A DNA stretch of 64,000 bases from Novosphingobium sediminicola (lineage in GTDB: Bacteria > Pseudomonadota > Alphaproteobacteria > Sphingomonadales > Sphingomonadaceae): positions 62,001-126,000 of the forward strand of contig NZ_JACIDX010000005.1 of the NCBI RefSeq assembly GCF_014196525.1, read 5' to 3'. Below are positions 18,424-26,284 of this stretch, piece after piece; within the stretch, counting starts at the first letter, position 1; each line of letters starts with the position of its first letter. Position numbers and translations under genes: made by a program. The notes below the pieces were generated by a model. The model did not search any database and was not told where the DNA came from. It saw only the letters and a list, made by a program, of their open reading frames with translations.

Positions 18424-19005
18424 GTGCAGACCTTGACCGACAAAAAATCCCTGCGCGCCCGTTTGCGCCGCCTGCGCCGCGAGCATGTGAACGCCCTGCC
18501 TGCCTCCATGTCCGCCCTTTTGTTCCTGCGCCCGCCCGGCGCAGTGGCGGCGGTGGCGGGCGCAGGCTCGGTGGTGGGCCTCTATCATGCCATTTCGGGT
18601 GAGGCGCCGACGCGCTCCTACGCCAAATGGTTTGCCGAGAATGACCGGCGAATCGCCCTGCCGTGGTTTGCCGCCGTGGGCGCGCCGATGCAGTTTCGCG
18701 CATGGAACGATCCGTTTGCCGACGAAGGCCTCGAAACCGGCCCCTATGGCGCGCTCCAGCCCTCCGCCACTGCGGAGGAGCTGTTTCCCGATGTCGCCTT
18801 CGTGCCGCTGGTCGGCTTTACCGCCGAGGGCCTGCGACTGGGGCAAGGCGGCGGGCATTATGACCGCTGGCTGGGCGCGAATCCGGGGGTGATGGCGCTG
18901 GGGCTGGCATGGGATTGCCAGAAGGTGGACAGCCTGCCCGCAGAGCCCCATGATATGCCCCTGCGCGCGGTGATCACCCCCACCCGCCTTTACGGAGATA
19001 TCTGA
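18424..19005 (+). CDS. 5-formyltetrahydrofolate cyclo-ligase
   Basis: An enzyme of about 193 aa that converts 5-formyl-THF to 5,10-methenyl-THF with ATP. The family signature LGQGGGHYDRWLGA is near residue 140, and the N-terminal basic KKSLRARLRRLRREH is typical. There is no good ATG: candidates are GTG at 18424 and TTG at 18433, both downstream of the long inverted repeat, so the start is uncertain. Its stop overlaps the DUF2842 ATG by one base. Location after 6S RNA matches the conserved ygfA/fau position. Confidence 0.9.
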   Translation: MQTLTDKKSLRARLRRLRREHVNALPASMSALLFLRPPGAVAAVAGAGSVVGLYHAISGEAPTRSYAKWFAENDRRIALPWFAAVGAPMQFRAWNDPFADEGLETGPYGALQPSATAEELFPDVAFVPLVGFTAEGLRLGQGGGHYDRWLGANPGVMALGLAWDCQKVDSLPAEPHDMPLRAVITPTRLYGDI

Positions 19006-19220
19006 TGCGCAAAGAGCCTACGTGGCGCATTCCGGCGGGCCTGCTGCTGCTGCTGATCGGGCTGGCGGTCTATGCGGCGCTGGTGGCGCGTTATATCGCG
19101 CCGTGGATCGCGCCATGGCCTGCGCTGGGGCAAATGCCGGTCTATGTCGTGCTGGGCGTGGTCTGGCTGCTGCCCTTGCGGCGATTCCTGATCTGGATGG
19201 AGACCGGGCGCTGGGGTTAA
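19005..19220 (+). CDS. DUF2842 family membrane protein
   Basis: A 71-aa protein with two hydrophobic helices (GLLLLLIGLAVYAALVA and MPVYVVLGVVWLLPL) and the family C-terminus LIWMETGRWG. Function is unknown; the family is mostly alphaproteobacterial. Its ATG shares a base with the preceding stop (TGATG), so translation is coupled to the cyclo-ligase. Confidence 0.85.
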   Translation: MRKEPTWRIPAGLLLLLIGLAVYAALVARYIAPWIAPWPALGQMPVYVVLGVVWLLPLRRFLIWMETGRWG

Positions 19221-19245
19221 TTCCCCCGGCGTTTTATCCAAACTC

Positions 19246-19281
19246 AAAAAAGGCCCGATCCGCTTGGGACCGGGCCTTTTT
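19246..19281. terminator. Bidirectional intrinsic terminator
   Basis: AAAAAGGCCCG and CGGGCCTTTTT pair around a short GC-rich extension with one mismatch. It sits between DUF2842 on the plus strand and the tRNA-Asp genes on the minus strand. Confidence 0.85.
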
Positions 19282-19309
19282 GATACCATTCCAAGGAATG
19301 GACCCAAGG

Positions 19310-19386
19310 TGGCGCGAGTGACGGGGCTCGAACCCGCGACCTCCGGCGTGACAGGCCGGCACTCTAACCAACTGAGCTACACCCGC
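19310..19386 (-). tRNA. tRNA-Asp (anticodon GTC), copy 2
   Basis: Minus-strand cloverleaf with acceptor GCGGGTG/CACTCGC, D arm AGCTCAGTTGGTTAGAG, anticodon stem CCGGC/GCCGG with loop CTGTCAC (anticodon GTC) and an encoded CCA. Identical to the copy at 19421-19497. Confidence 0.97.
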
Positions 19387-19420
19387 GCAATATGCTTGGG
19401 CCTCGCAAGGAACCATGAAG

Positions 19421-19497
19421 TGGCGCGAGTGACGGGGCTCGAACCCGCGACCTCCGGCGTGACAGGCCGGCACTCTAACCAACTGAGCTACACCCGC
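19421..19497 (-). tRNA. tRNA-Asp (anticodon GTC), copy 1
   Basis: Same sequence and structure as the copy at 19310-19386, separated from it by 34 bp. It is promoter-proximal on the minus strand, so both are likely cut from one precursor. Confidence 0.97.
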
Positions 19498-19541
19498 TCA
19501 CTTCGTGTTTCCTTCGGGGCAGCGCCCCTTGGGTGACGCGG

Positions 19542-19570
19542 CCTCTACGTTGGGAGGGGCGACCTGTCAA
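19542..19570 (-). promoter_or_regulatory. Sigma-70 promoter of the tRNA-Asp pair
   Basis: On the minus strand a perfect TTGACA -35 box is followed by 17 bp and TAGAGG, placing transcription start near 19535, about 38 nt before the first tRNA. Confidence 0.8.
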
Positions 19571-19702
19571 CAGGCTTGAACATGCTTTTGCCCAAGCCCC
19601 GGTTTTTCAGGGTTTTCACGCGGTGAACAGCCTGTAATCTCTGCCACGAATCTGTTTCCGGCGCATGACAATGCGATTTATCCACAGACTAATGCCGATA
19701 AA

Positions 19703-20296
19703 TCAGCACTTTTCGTATTTCCAATTGCGCCTTTTCCCTTCCGCCATCCATTCTACCGCCTGAGTGATACGGCGGGCGCGGGTGGCGGGCGCTTTGGCCT
19801 CGACAATCCATTCCAGATAATCGCGCCGATGCGACGGAGCGAAAGCGGCGAACACCGCGTCGGCCGCCGCATTCTCCGCCAGAGCCGCCGTCAGATCGTC
19901 AGGAACAGCGATCTCCGCCTTGGGCGCCTTGGGCGCGCGGGCGGGCTTCTTTGCGCCCGACAGGCCCTGCGCGGCCTCCATCAATCGCATCCGAAACGTA
20001 TCGGCATCGGGCAGGTCATCCATACTGGCGATCTTGCCATAGGCGCCCAGCCCATCATCACCACGGCCTTCCTCGGCCCCCTGACGCCCCGCGCCATGGA
20101 TCACAAAGGCGCAATGCGCCTTAAACGCCGCCATCCCGGCCAGATTCTTACCATTGAGCGTGAAATGGGGCATCGACCATTTGATCGTCTCGCCCAGCCC
20201 CGGCACAGCCTCATGCACCGCGCGGCGCAAATGGGTCAGGATCGGCCGCGCGAAATCGGGCGCGGCCGCGATATAGGCATCGATTCTCTGATCCAT
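19703..20296 (-). CDS. YdeI/OmdA-like protein with N-terminal DUF1801 domain
   Basis: A 197-aa cytoplasmic protein. The N-terminal half matches the DUF1801/YdhG-like fold (HLRRAVHEAVPGLGETIKWSMPHFTLNGKNLAGMAAFKAHC). The C-terminal part matches the OmdA/YdeI segment (FAPSHRRDYLEWIVEAKAPATRARRITQAVEWMAEGKRRNW). Between them is a Lys/Pro/Ala linker. Family members are annotated from stress genetics and their biochemistry is unknown. It starts 12 bp after the thyA stop on the same strand. Confidence 0.82.
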   Translation of the reverse strand: MDQRIDAYIAAAPDFARPILTHLRRAVHEAVPGLGETIKWSMPHFTLNGKNLAGMAAFKAHCAFVIHGAGRQGAEEGRGDDGLGAYGKIASMDDLPDADTFRMRLMEAAQGLSGAKKPARAPKAPKAEIAVPDDLTAALAENAAADAVFAAFAPSHRRDYLEWIVEAKAPATRARRITQAVEWMAEGKRRNWKYEKC

Positions 20297-20308
20297 TTGC
20301 TCTCCCTT

Positions 20309-21268
20309 TTACACAGCGACGGGCGCTCCCAATTTGGCCTGCGGGGCATAGTCGAGAACCGAGAAATCCTCGATCCGGTAATCAAAGATGCTCTGCGCCC
20401 GCGGCGTAATCGCCAGCTTCGGCTCGCCCGAGGGCACGCGCTTCAACTGCTCCTCGACCAGATCGCCATGGTTGAGATAGAGATGCACATCGCCCCCCAT
20501 CCACACCAGCTCGCCCGGCTCCAGCCCGGCCTGCGCCGCCAGCAGCCGCACGAACAGCGCCGCGCTCCACAGATTGAACGGCACGCCCAGCGCCAGATCC
20601 GCGCTGCGCTGATACAGGATGCCCGACAGGCGCCCATCGGCCACATGGAACTGATAGGTCTTGTGGCAAGGCGGCAGCGCCATCGCGTCCACCTCGGCCA
20701 CATTCCAGCCTTCGACGATATGGCGGCGGCTGCCCGGATTGGTTTTCAGGGCATGGACCAGATCAGCGACCTGATTGATTCCCTGCCCCAGCCGGTAAAG
20801 CCCATCGCCTACTGGCTCATAGGTCGGCCAGTTCACCCATTGCTTGCCATAGACCGGGCCAAGATCGCCCCAGCGCGCAGCAAATTCCGCGTCAGCCACG
20901 ATGCGCGCGGAAAAATCCTCGCGGGTAATCTGATCCCCCGTCTCGCGCCGATAATGCGCCAGCGGCCAATCGGTCCAGATTTCCACCCCCTGCGCACAGA
21001 GCGCGCGGATATTGGTGTCGCCGGTCAGGAACCACAGAAATTCGCGCGTCGCCGTTTTCCAGAACACCCGCTTGCTGGTGACCAGCGGCATGCGCCCATC
21101 GGACAGATCACAGCGAATCGTCGCGCCAAACAATGACCGCGTACCCACGCCCGTGCGATCACGCCTCTCATCGCCCGTTTCCCAGATCTGGCGCATCAGA
21201 TCGAGATATTGCCATTCCCAATGCCGGAGAGTGTTGGGACGCTGAGCGTTAGAACTGTCGGTCTGCAT
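20309..21268 (-). CDS. thyA: Thymidylate synthase
   Basis: A 319-aa ThyA that methylates dUMP to dTMP using methylene-THF. Catalytic cysteine lies in ALPPCHKTYQFHV; other signatures are RRDRTGVGTRSLFG, the NLWSAALF folate segment, YQRSADLALGVPFN and the C-terminal APVAV. Compared with the 264-residue E. coli enzyme it has an N-terminal extension and the insert between WTDWPLAHYRR and LGPVYGKQW seen in many non-enteric ThyA proteins. ATG 21268 is used; 21277 is also possible. Bacteria with ThyA normally need a dihydrofolate reductase, which is not in this window. Confidence 0.97.
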   Translation of the reverse strand: MQTDSSNAQRPNTLRHWEWQYLDLMRQIWETGDERRDRTGVGTRSLFGATIRCDLSDGRMPLVTSKRVFWKTATREFLWFLTGDTNIRALCAQGVEIWTDWPLAHYRRETGDQITREDFSARIVADAEFAARWGDLGPVYGKQWVNWPTYEPVGDGLYRLGQGINQVADLVHALKTNPGSRRHIVEGWNVAEVDAMALPPCHKTYQFHVADGRLSGILYQRSADLALGVPFNLWSAALFVRLLAAQAGLEPGELVWMGGDVHLYLNHGDLVEEQLKRVPSGEPKLAITPRAQSIFDYRIEDFSVLDYAPQAKLGAPVAV

Positions 21269-21430
21269 GCCCCTCATCTAACGCCGCCCCGCGCCGAAAG
21301 CCACCGGCAATCGCCTCGCTCTATCTAGCCCCAAGCCATCTAGGGGTGTTTGCGTAATACCTCCGTGCGAAATGCCAAAGTCTACCGGGTAAAACGGGCA
21401 AATATCCCTCATTCTCATGGGTTGCCCGCG

Positions 21431-21763
21431 TTGAGATCCGTTATCCTTCCCTATCGGCAATTGGCCATCGCCCAACTGGCCCTGGTGCTGTTGCTGGCGC
21501 CGCTGATCGCACTTTGGCCGCGGGCCGGGATGGCGGTGCTGGTGCTGCCTTTGCCGGGACACAGCGCCGGGGCCGCCCTTTGGGCCAAAGCGCAGGGCCT
21601 GCCCCTGACGGGCCGGGGCATCGCAAAGGGCAGCCTGATCCTGATCGGGGGCCGCCAGTATACGCCTTTCTCCGCGCTGGGCGCGGGGGCGCTGGTTTTC
21701 GCCGTGCCCTCCTCACTTTGCCAGTCTCCTTCGAACTTTCCATCTGCCAATCGCCAAGGATGA
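21431..21763 (+). CDS. Small membrane protein of unknown function
   Basis: An open frame of 110 codons from TTG 21431 (an earlier TTG at 21350 is in frame) ending 3 bp before the chemoreceptor ATG. It has two hydrophobic stretches (IAQLALVLLLAPLIALWP and MAVLVLPLPGHSAGAALWA) and a Gly-rich GIAKGSLILIGGRQYT. No ATG start is available and no domain is recognised, so coding status is less certain than for its neighbours. Confidence 0.5.
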   Translation: MRSVILPYRQLAIAQLALVLLLAPLIALWPRAGMAVLVLPLPGHSAGAALWAKAQGLPLTGRGIAKGSLILIGGRQYTPFSALGAGALVFAVPSSLCQSPSNFPSANRQG

Positions 21764-21766
21764 GCC

Positions 21767-23299
21767 ATGCATGAAATTATCAATCTGCGTCATCTGGGGA
21801 TGAAAGCCCTTGTGGGCGTATGCTGGCTGATCACCATTCTGGTGCTGATCGGCAGCATGATCGCCGGTTCGGGCTTTACCCCGGTCCTGCTGGCGCTGGG
21901 GCTGGTGGCGGTGCCGACCTTGCTGATGATGTCGGGCAAGGATGACGCGGTGGCGCGCATCGCCATGGGCGCCACCCTGCCCCTGTTCAGCGCGGTGCTG
22001 CTCTATCAATGGAGCGGCGCCACATGGCAGGTCGATCTGCACATGACCTTCTTTGCGCTGATCGCGATGCTGCCCGTTCTGGTCGACTGGCGCCCTATCA
22101 TTGCGGCAACCGTGGTCACGGCGCTCCATCACCTGCTGCTCAGCTATATTGCGCCTTCGCTGGTGTTTGGCGCCACCGGTGATTTCTTTCGCGTGGTGCT
22201 GCATGCGGTGATCCTGCTGGTGGAAACCGGGGTTCTGATCGCGCTTGTGCAGAAATTGTCGCAGGTGATGATCCAGCAGGAGGCCGCGCAGGAGGAAAAG
22301 GAGCGCATCACCCTTGCCGCCGAGCGCGAGCGTGAAAGCGTCGAGGCTGAGCGGCGCGAAGTGGTCGAGGAAATCGGTGCCGCGATGCAGGCGCTGGCGC
22401 GCGGCGATCTGGCCCACCGGCTCAACCGCCGCTTTCCGACCCAGTTCGAGGAACTGCGCGAGGATTTCAACCGTTCGGTGGGCGATCTGGCCGCATTGGT
22501 CAGCCAGGTTTCGCGCGCCTCCAGCGTCATTCAGGCCGGGTCGGCCGAAATCCGCACCGCCAGCAACGATCTGGCCATGCGGACCGAGCAACAGGCCGCC
22601 CGCGTCGAGCAAGCCGGATCGACCATGCAGCGCCTTGTCGAGGCCGCGCGCGATACCGCCCAGAGCGCCGCCTCGGTCAATGCCGCGCTGGATCAGGCCC
22701 AGCAAAGCGCCAATGACGGCCAGCATGTCGTCAGCCGCGCGATGGCGACGATGGAACTGGTCGAAAAATCCGCGCAGGAGATTCGCCAGATCATCACCCT
22801 GATCGACGGCATCGCGTTCCAGACCAACCTGCTGGCGCTGAACGCCGGGGTCGAGGCCGCTCGCGCGGGCGATGCGGGCAAGGGCTTTGCGGTTGTCGCC
22901 AATGAAGTGCGCGCGCTGGCCCAGCGCAGCGCGGACGCGGCCAATGGTATTAAGCAGTTGATCGACACATCCACCCATCAGGTTTCCGAAGGTGTGGCGC
23001 AGGTGCTCCAGACCGGCGAGGCGTTGCAAGGCATCATCGGCCAGATCGGCCAGATCGCGCAAGCCGTGGGCGCGATTGCCGATGCGGCCCACAGCAATGC
23101 CGAGGATCTTTCACAGGTGGGCGACACCTTCCGCATCCTTGACCAATCGACCCAGCAAAACGCCGCCATGGTCGAGGAAAGCAACGCCGCGCTGCAGGCG
23201 CTTTCGGGCGAAACCAATGTGCTGATCAACGCCGTCGGGCGGTTCAGCGGCGAGGGTTCGGGGGGGCATTCCGGGGGCCGTTTGGGGCTGGCGGCGTAA
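21767..23299 (+). CDS. Methyl-accepting chemotaxis protein with integral-membrane sensor
   Basis: A 510-aa chemoreceptor. The first 165 residues form about six membrane helices with almost no periplasmic loop, so sensing is likely within the membrane or of redox/energy state. A HAMP-like segment follows (MQALARGDLAHRL, about residues 205-217). The signalling tip is intact: FQTNLLALNAGVEAARAGDAGKGFAVVANEVRALAQRSA, about residues 347-385. The C-terminus has Gly/Ser linkers but no pentapeptide tether. No che genes are in the window. Confidence 0.93.
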   Translation: MHEIINLRHLGMKALVGVCWLITILVLIGSMIAGSGFTPVLLALGLVAVPTLLMMSGKDDAVARIAMGATLPLFSAVLLYQWSGATWQVDLHMTFFALIAMLPVLVDWRPIIAATVVTALHHLLLSYIAPSLVFGATGDFFRVVLHAVILLVETGVLIALVQKLSQVMIQQEAAQEEKERITLAAERERESVEAERREVVEEIGAAMQALARGDLAHRLNRRFPTQFEELREDFNRSVGDLAALVSQVSRASSVIQAGSAEIRTASNDLAMRTEQQAARVEQAGSTMQRLVEAARDTAQSAASVNAALDQAQQSANDGQHVVSRAMATMELVEKSAQEIRQIITLIDGIAFQTNLLALNAGVEAARAGDAGKGFAVVANEVRALAQRSADAANGIKQLIDTSTHQVSEGVAQVLQTGEALQGIIGQIGQIAQAVGAIADAAHSNAEDLSQVGDTFRILDQSTQQNAAMVEESNAALQALSGETNVLINAVGRFSGEGSGGHSGGRLGLAA

Positions 23300-23389
23300 A
23301 TTCGCCCAGTGAAAGATTTTGAAAAGCCGGGATTTCTGCGGTTTTCTGAAAAAATGCATCGGTTTTTGAAAAAACTTGCCACTTGCCGC

Positions 23390-23418
23390 TTGCCAACCCG
23401 AATACCCCCCTATATAGG
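23390..23418 (+). promoter_or_regulatory. Sigma-70 type promoter of tRNA-Pro
   Basis: TTGCCA (23390-23395), 17 bp, TATAGG (23413-23418), with the tRNA 5' end 42 bp further on. Confidence 0.55.
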
Positions 23419-23459
23419 CGCCCTCCTGCCCAGCGGCGCTCTTAGAGAGCCGCTCCGGT

Positions 23460-23536
23460 CGGGGAATAGCTCAGCCTGGTAGAGCACTGTCTTCGGGAGG
23501 CAGGGGCCGGAGGTTCGAATCCTCTTTCCCCGACCA
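23460..23536 (+). tRNA. tRNA-Pro (anticodon CGG)
   Basis: Acceptor CGGGGAA/TTCCCCG, anticodon stem CTGTC/GGCAG with loop TTCGGGA (anticodon CGG), T loop TTCGAAT and encoded CCA. It reads CCG codons, frequent in this GC-rich genome. Confidence 0.97.
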
Positions 23537-23565
23537 TTTTCTCTCTTTTACGAGAGATACAGGAT

Positions 23566-23590
23566 AAGGCGGCCTTAGGGCCGCCTTTTT
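23566..23590 (+). terminator. Intrinsic terminator after tRNA-Pro
   Basis: Perfect 9-bp stem AAGGCGGCC-TTAG-GGCCGCCTT followed by further T residues, 30 bp after the tRNA. Confidence 0.9.
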
Positions 23591-23732
23591 CTTTGCGCGC
23601 GATATATTCGCCCTCTGCGCGGCCCGTCCCACCCCGGCCAGCCTCCCCGCCGCCGCGACAATTATTAACGCAAATTTTACAACCTGATCCTAGATTTCAT
23701 CCAATTTCGCGCTTCAGGGGCAAGCCATATCC

Positions 23733-25430
23733 ATGTCCGTCATTGCCAAGATCCAGCGGGCCAATTCACAGCCAGACGCTCGGCCCTCACGGTCCGCGCG
23801 CAATGATATGCTCGCGCTGGCCATTGCGGTCACGGCAACCTGCATGGTCGCCGCCATCGGCGGCAAGGCGCTGTCGCAGGTTTGGGCGCGGGCCAGCGGC
23901 ATCGGGCTTGGCCCGGATCAACTGCTGACCAATGCGCTTTTGCTTAACATCGCGCTCGTCATCTTTGGCTGGCGCCGGTATCAGGATCTGCATGGCGAAG
24001 TGGTCGCGCGGCGTCAGGCCGAAGATCTGGCCCGCCAGATGGAGCAGACCGATCCGCTGACCGGCTGCCTTAACCGCCATTCCTTTGCCCCGCGCGCCAA
24101 TCAGTTGCTGGCGACTCTGCGCGAACGCGGCGAAACGGCGGCGCTGGTGATGCTCGACATCAATGACTTCAAGGTCATCAATGACAAGATCGGCACGCAT
24201 GGCGGCGATCTCCTGCTGACCGACACGGCCCAGCGGATCGAGGCGCTCCTGCCGCCCGAGGCCCTGCTGGCGCGGCTGGGCGGCGATGAATTCGCCTGTG
24301 TCATCCCCTTTACGCCGGGCCATCCCGAACGCGTCGATCATATTGCCGACGCCATGCTGGCCACGATGGACCGCAAGCTGGAAAGCCACCGGCTGAGCGC
24401 CAGCGTGGGGCTGGCCAGCGGCGATCGCCAGAACCGGCTGGGCAATGCGCCGATCGACGCCAATGGCCTGCTGCATCTGGCCGAAGTCGCGCTGTTTCAT
24501 GCCAAGAAGCAGGCACGCCCTGCCCCACTGTGGTTCGAGGAATCGCTGGAAACCGAATTGCGCTATCGCTGCGAACTGGAACTGGCGATCCGCGAGGCAA
24601 TCCCTGCGGGCGAATTCGTGCCCTATTATGAACAACAGGTCGATCTGGCCACGGGCGAGGTGCTGGGCTTTGAAATGCTGGCGCGCTGGCATTCGCCCAC
24701 CTTTGGCCTGATCGGGCCGGACGTGTTCATCCCGATTGCCGAGGAAATCGGCGTGATCGCCGAAATGTCCGAATCGCTGATCCGTCAGGCCCTGCGCGAT
24801 GCGCGCGAATGGGATCCGCGCCTCACGCTCTCGGTCAATATCTCGCCGCTGCAATTGCGCGATCCGTGGTTTGCGCAAAAGCTGCTCAAGCTGCTGGTCG
24901 AGGCGCAATTCCCGCCCCAGCGGCTTGAGGTGGAAATCACCGAAACCAGCCTGCACCAGAATATCGCCGTGGTTCAGGCGCTCGTCACCTCGCTGCGCAA
25001 TCAGGGCATCACGATCAGCCTCGATGATTTCGGCACCGGCTATTCCTCCTTTGCCCAACTGCGCAAGCTGCCCTTTGACCGGATCAAGATCGACCGCAGC
25101 TTCGTGCTGGCCATGCAGGAGGATTCCGACAGCCGCACCATCGTGGAAACCATCGCGCTGCTGGGCAAGGGCCTTGGCCTGCCGATCACGGCCGAAGGGG
25201 TCGAATCGGCCGAATTGCTCGAAAGCCTGCAGTCTTTGGGCAGCTTCAAAGGCCAGGGCTATCTCTACGGCAAGCCTCAGGACGCACAGGCCACCCGCGA
25301 ATTTCTGGCCGAACGCGCCCTGCTGGCGCCCCACGCCCATGACGTTTCGCTGGCCAGCAGCCGTCAAGCCGAGCCCGCACCATCGACCCAGCCATCAACT
25401 ATGCCGCAAGAGTGGCTCCGCACCGCCTAA
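23733..25430 (+). CDS. Membrane-bound GGDEF/EAL cyclic-di-GMP protein
   Basis: A 565-aa bifunctional-architecture protein. Two membrane helices (about residues 27-46 and 64-80) precede a GGDEF domain (DPLTGCLNRHSF at 107-118; GGDEF at 183-187) and an EAL domain. The GGDEF motif is intact, so diguanylate cyclase activity is possible, and no RxxD inhibitory site precedes it. The EAL signature is EML (314-316), with SVNISPLQL, VEITETS, DDFGTGYSS, IKIDRSF and TAEGVES all retained. The catalytic Glu is therefore kept and phosphodiesterase activity remains plausible. Stand-alone gene after tRNA-Pro. Confidence 0.95.
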   Translation: MSVIAKIQRANSQPDARPSRSARNDMLALAIAVTATCMVAAIGGKALSQVWARASGIGLGPDQLLTNALLLNIALVIFGWRRYQDLHGEVVARRQAEDLARQMEQTDPLTGCLNRHSFAPRANQLLATLRERGETAALVMLDINDFKVINDKIGTHGGDLLLTDTAQRIEALLPPEALLARLGGDEFACVIPFTPGHPERVDHIADAMLATMDRKLESHRLSASVGLASGDRQNRLGNAPIDANGLLHLAEVALFHAKKQARPAPLWFEESLETELRYRCELELAIREAIPAGEFVPYYEQQVDLATGEVLGFEMLARWHSPTFGLIGPDVFIPIAEEIGVIAEMSESLIRQALRDAREWDPRLTLSVNISPLQLRDPWFAQKLLKLLVEAQFPPQRLEVEITETSLHQNIAVVQALVTSLRNQGITISLDDFGTGYSSFAQLRKLPFDRIKIDRSFVLAMQEDSDSRTIVETIALLGKGLGLPITAEGVESAELLESLQSLGSFKGQGYLYGKPQDAQATREFLAERALLAPHAHDVSLASSRQAEPAPSTQPSTMPQEWLRTA

Positions 25431-25471
25431 AAGGGTGGACCTGAGGCGCCAACAGGCATAGAGCGCGGCCC

Positions 25472-26284
25472 ATGCGCATAGGTTTTGTCAAGATGCACGG
25501 GCTGGGCAATGACTTCGTCGTCCTTGATGGGCGCAGCGAAGCCCTGCCCGAAATCACCACCACGCTGGCCGCCGCGCTGGCCAACCGCCACACCGGCATC
25601 GGCTGCGACCAACTGGTCGTGCTGGACGGGTCGGACGTGGCCGATTTCCGCATGCGATTCTTCAATGCCGATGGCAGCGAAAGCGGCGCCTGCGGCAATG
25701 CCAGTCGCGCGGTCGGCCTGCTGCATGGCCGCCCCGCCCGGATCGAAACGCTGGGCGGCATATTGACGACCGAGCCGAGCGAGGCGGGGATCAGCGTCGA
25801 TATGGGCGTGCCGCGCTTTGACTGGGATGCGATTCCGCTGGGCTTTGCCATGGATACGCTCACCATGCCGGTGGGCTGGGAAGATCTGGTTGGCCCCACG
25901 GCGGTCAATGTCGGCAATCCGCATGTGATCTTTTTCACCCCCGACACCGATGCCGTCGATCTGGCCCGCATCGGCCCGATCATTGAGCATGATCCGCTGT
26001 TCCCCCAGCGCATCAACGTCAATGTCGCCACCATCACCTCGCGCAGCGCCATACGGCTGCGCGTGTGGGAGCGTGGTTCGGGCATTACGCTGGCCTGCGG
26101 CACCGGGGCCTGCGCCACGGCGGTGGGCGCCATGCGCCGGGGCCTTGTCGACCGCCGGGTAGAGGTGACGCTGCCGGGCGGCGTGCTGGTGATCGAATGG
26201 GGCACGGATGGGCGCATTACCATGACGGGTCCGGCCACCGAAGCCTTCCGTGGCAGCTTCGAGCTTTCCGACTATCTCGCATGA
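25472..26284 (+). CDS. dapF: Diaminopimelate epimerase
   Basis: A 270-aa PLP-independent epimerase making meso-diaminopimelate for lysine and peptidoglycan. Both catalytic cysteines are present, in SGACGNASR (about residue 73) and LACGTGACA (about 209). The N-terminus KMHGLGNDFVVLD is the standard one. The TGA overlaps the ATG of the next gene (ATGA), starting a coupled series dapF-mtaB-ftsY-yciB. Confidence 0.97.
   Translation: MRIGFVKMHGLGNDFVVLDGRSEALPEITTTLAAALANRHTGIGCDQLVVLDGSDVADFRMRFFNADGSESGACGNASRAVGLLHGRPARIETLGGILTTEPSEAGISVDMGVPRFDWDAIPLGFAMDTLTMPVGWEDLVGPTAVNVGNPHVIFFTPDTDAVDLARIGPIIEHDPLFPQRINVNVATITSRSAIRLRVWERGSGITLACGTGACATAVGAMRRGLVDRRVEVTLPGGVLVIEWGTDGRITMTGPATEAFRGSFELSDYLA

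Noticed and set aside
18255..18509. An 84-codon minus-strand frame across the 6S RNA/cyclo-ligase gap with a repeated LCRPAPPAQ peptide
   Set aside because: The repeated peptide on both strands is created by the inverted repeat at 18339-18416, not by a gene.
19234..19536. Repeated peptide frames over the tRNA-Asp pair, with a similar frame at tRNA-His
   Set aside because: They arise from translating tRNA genes and share the same peptide because the tRNA genes are repeated.
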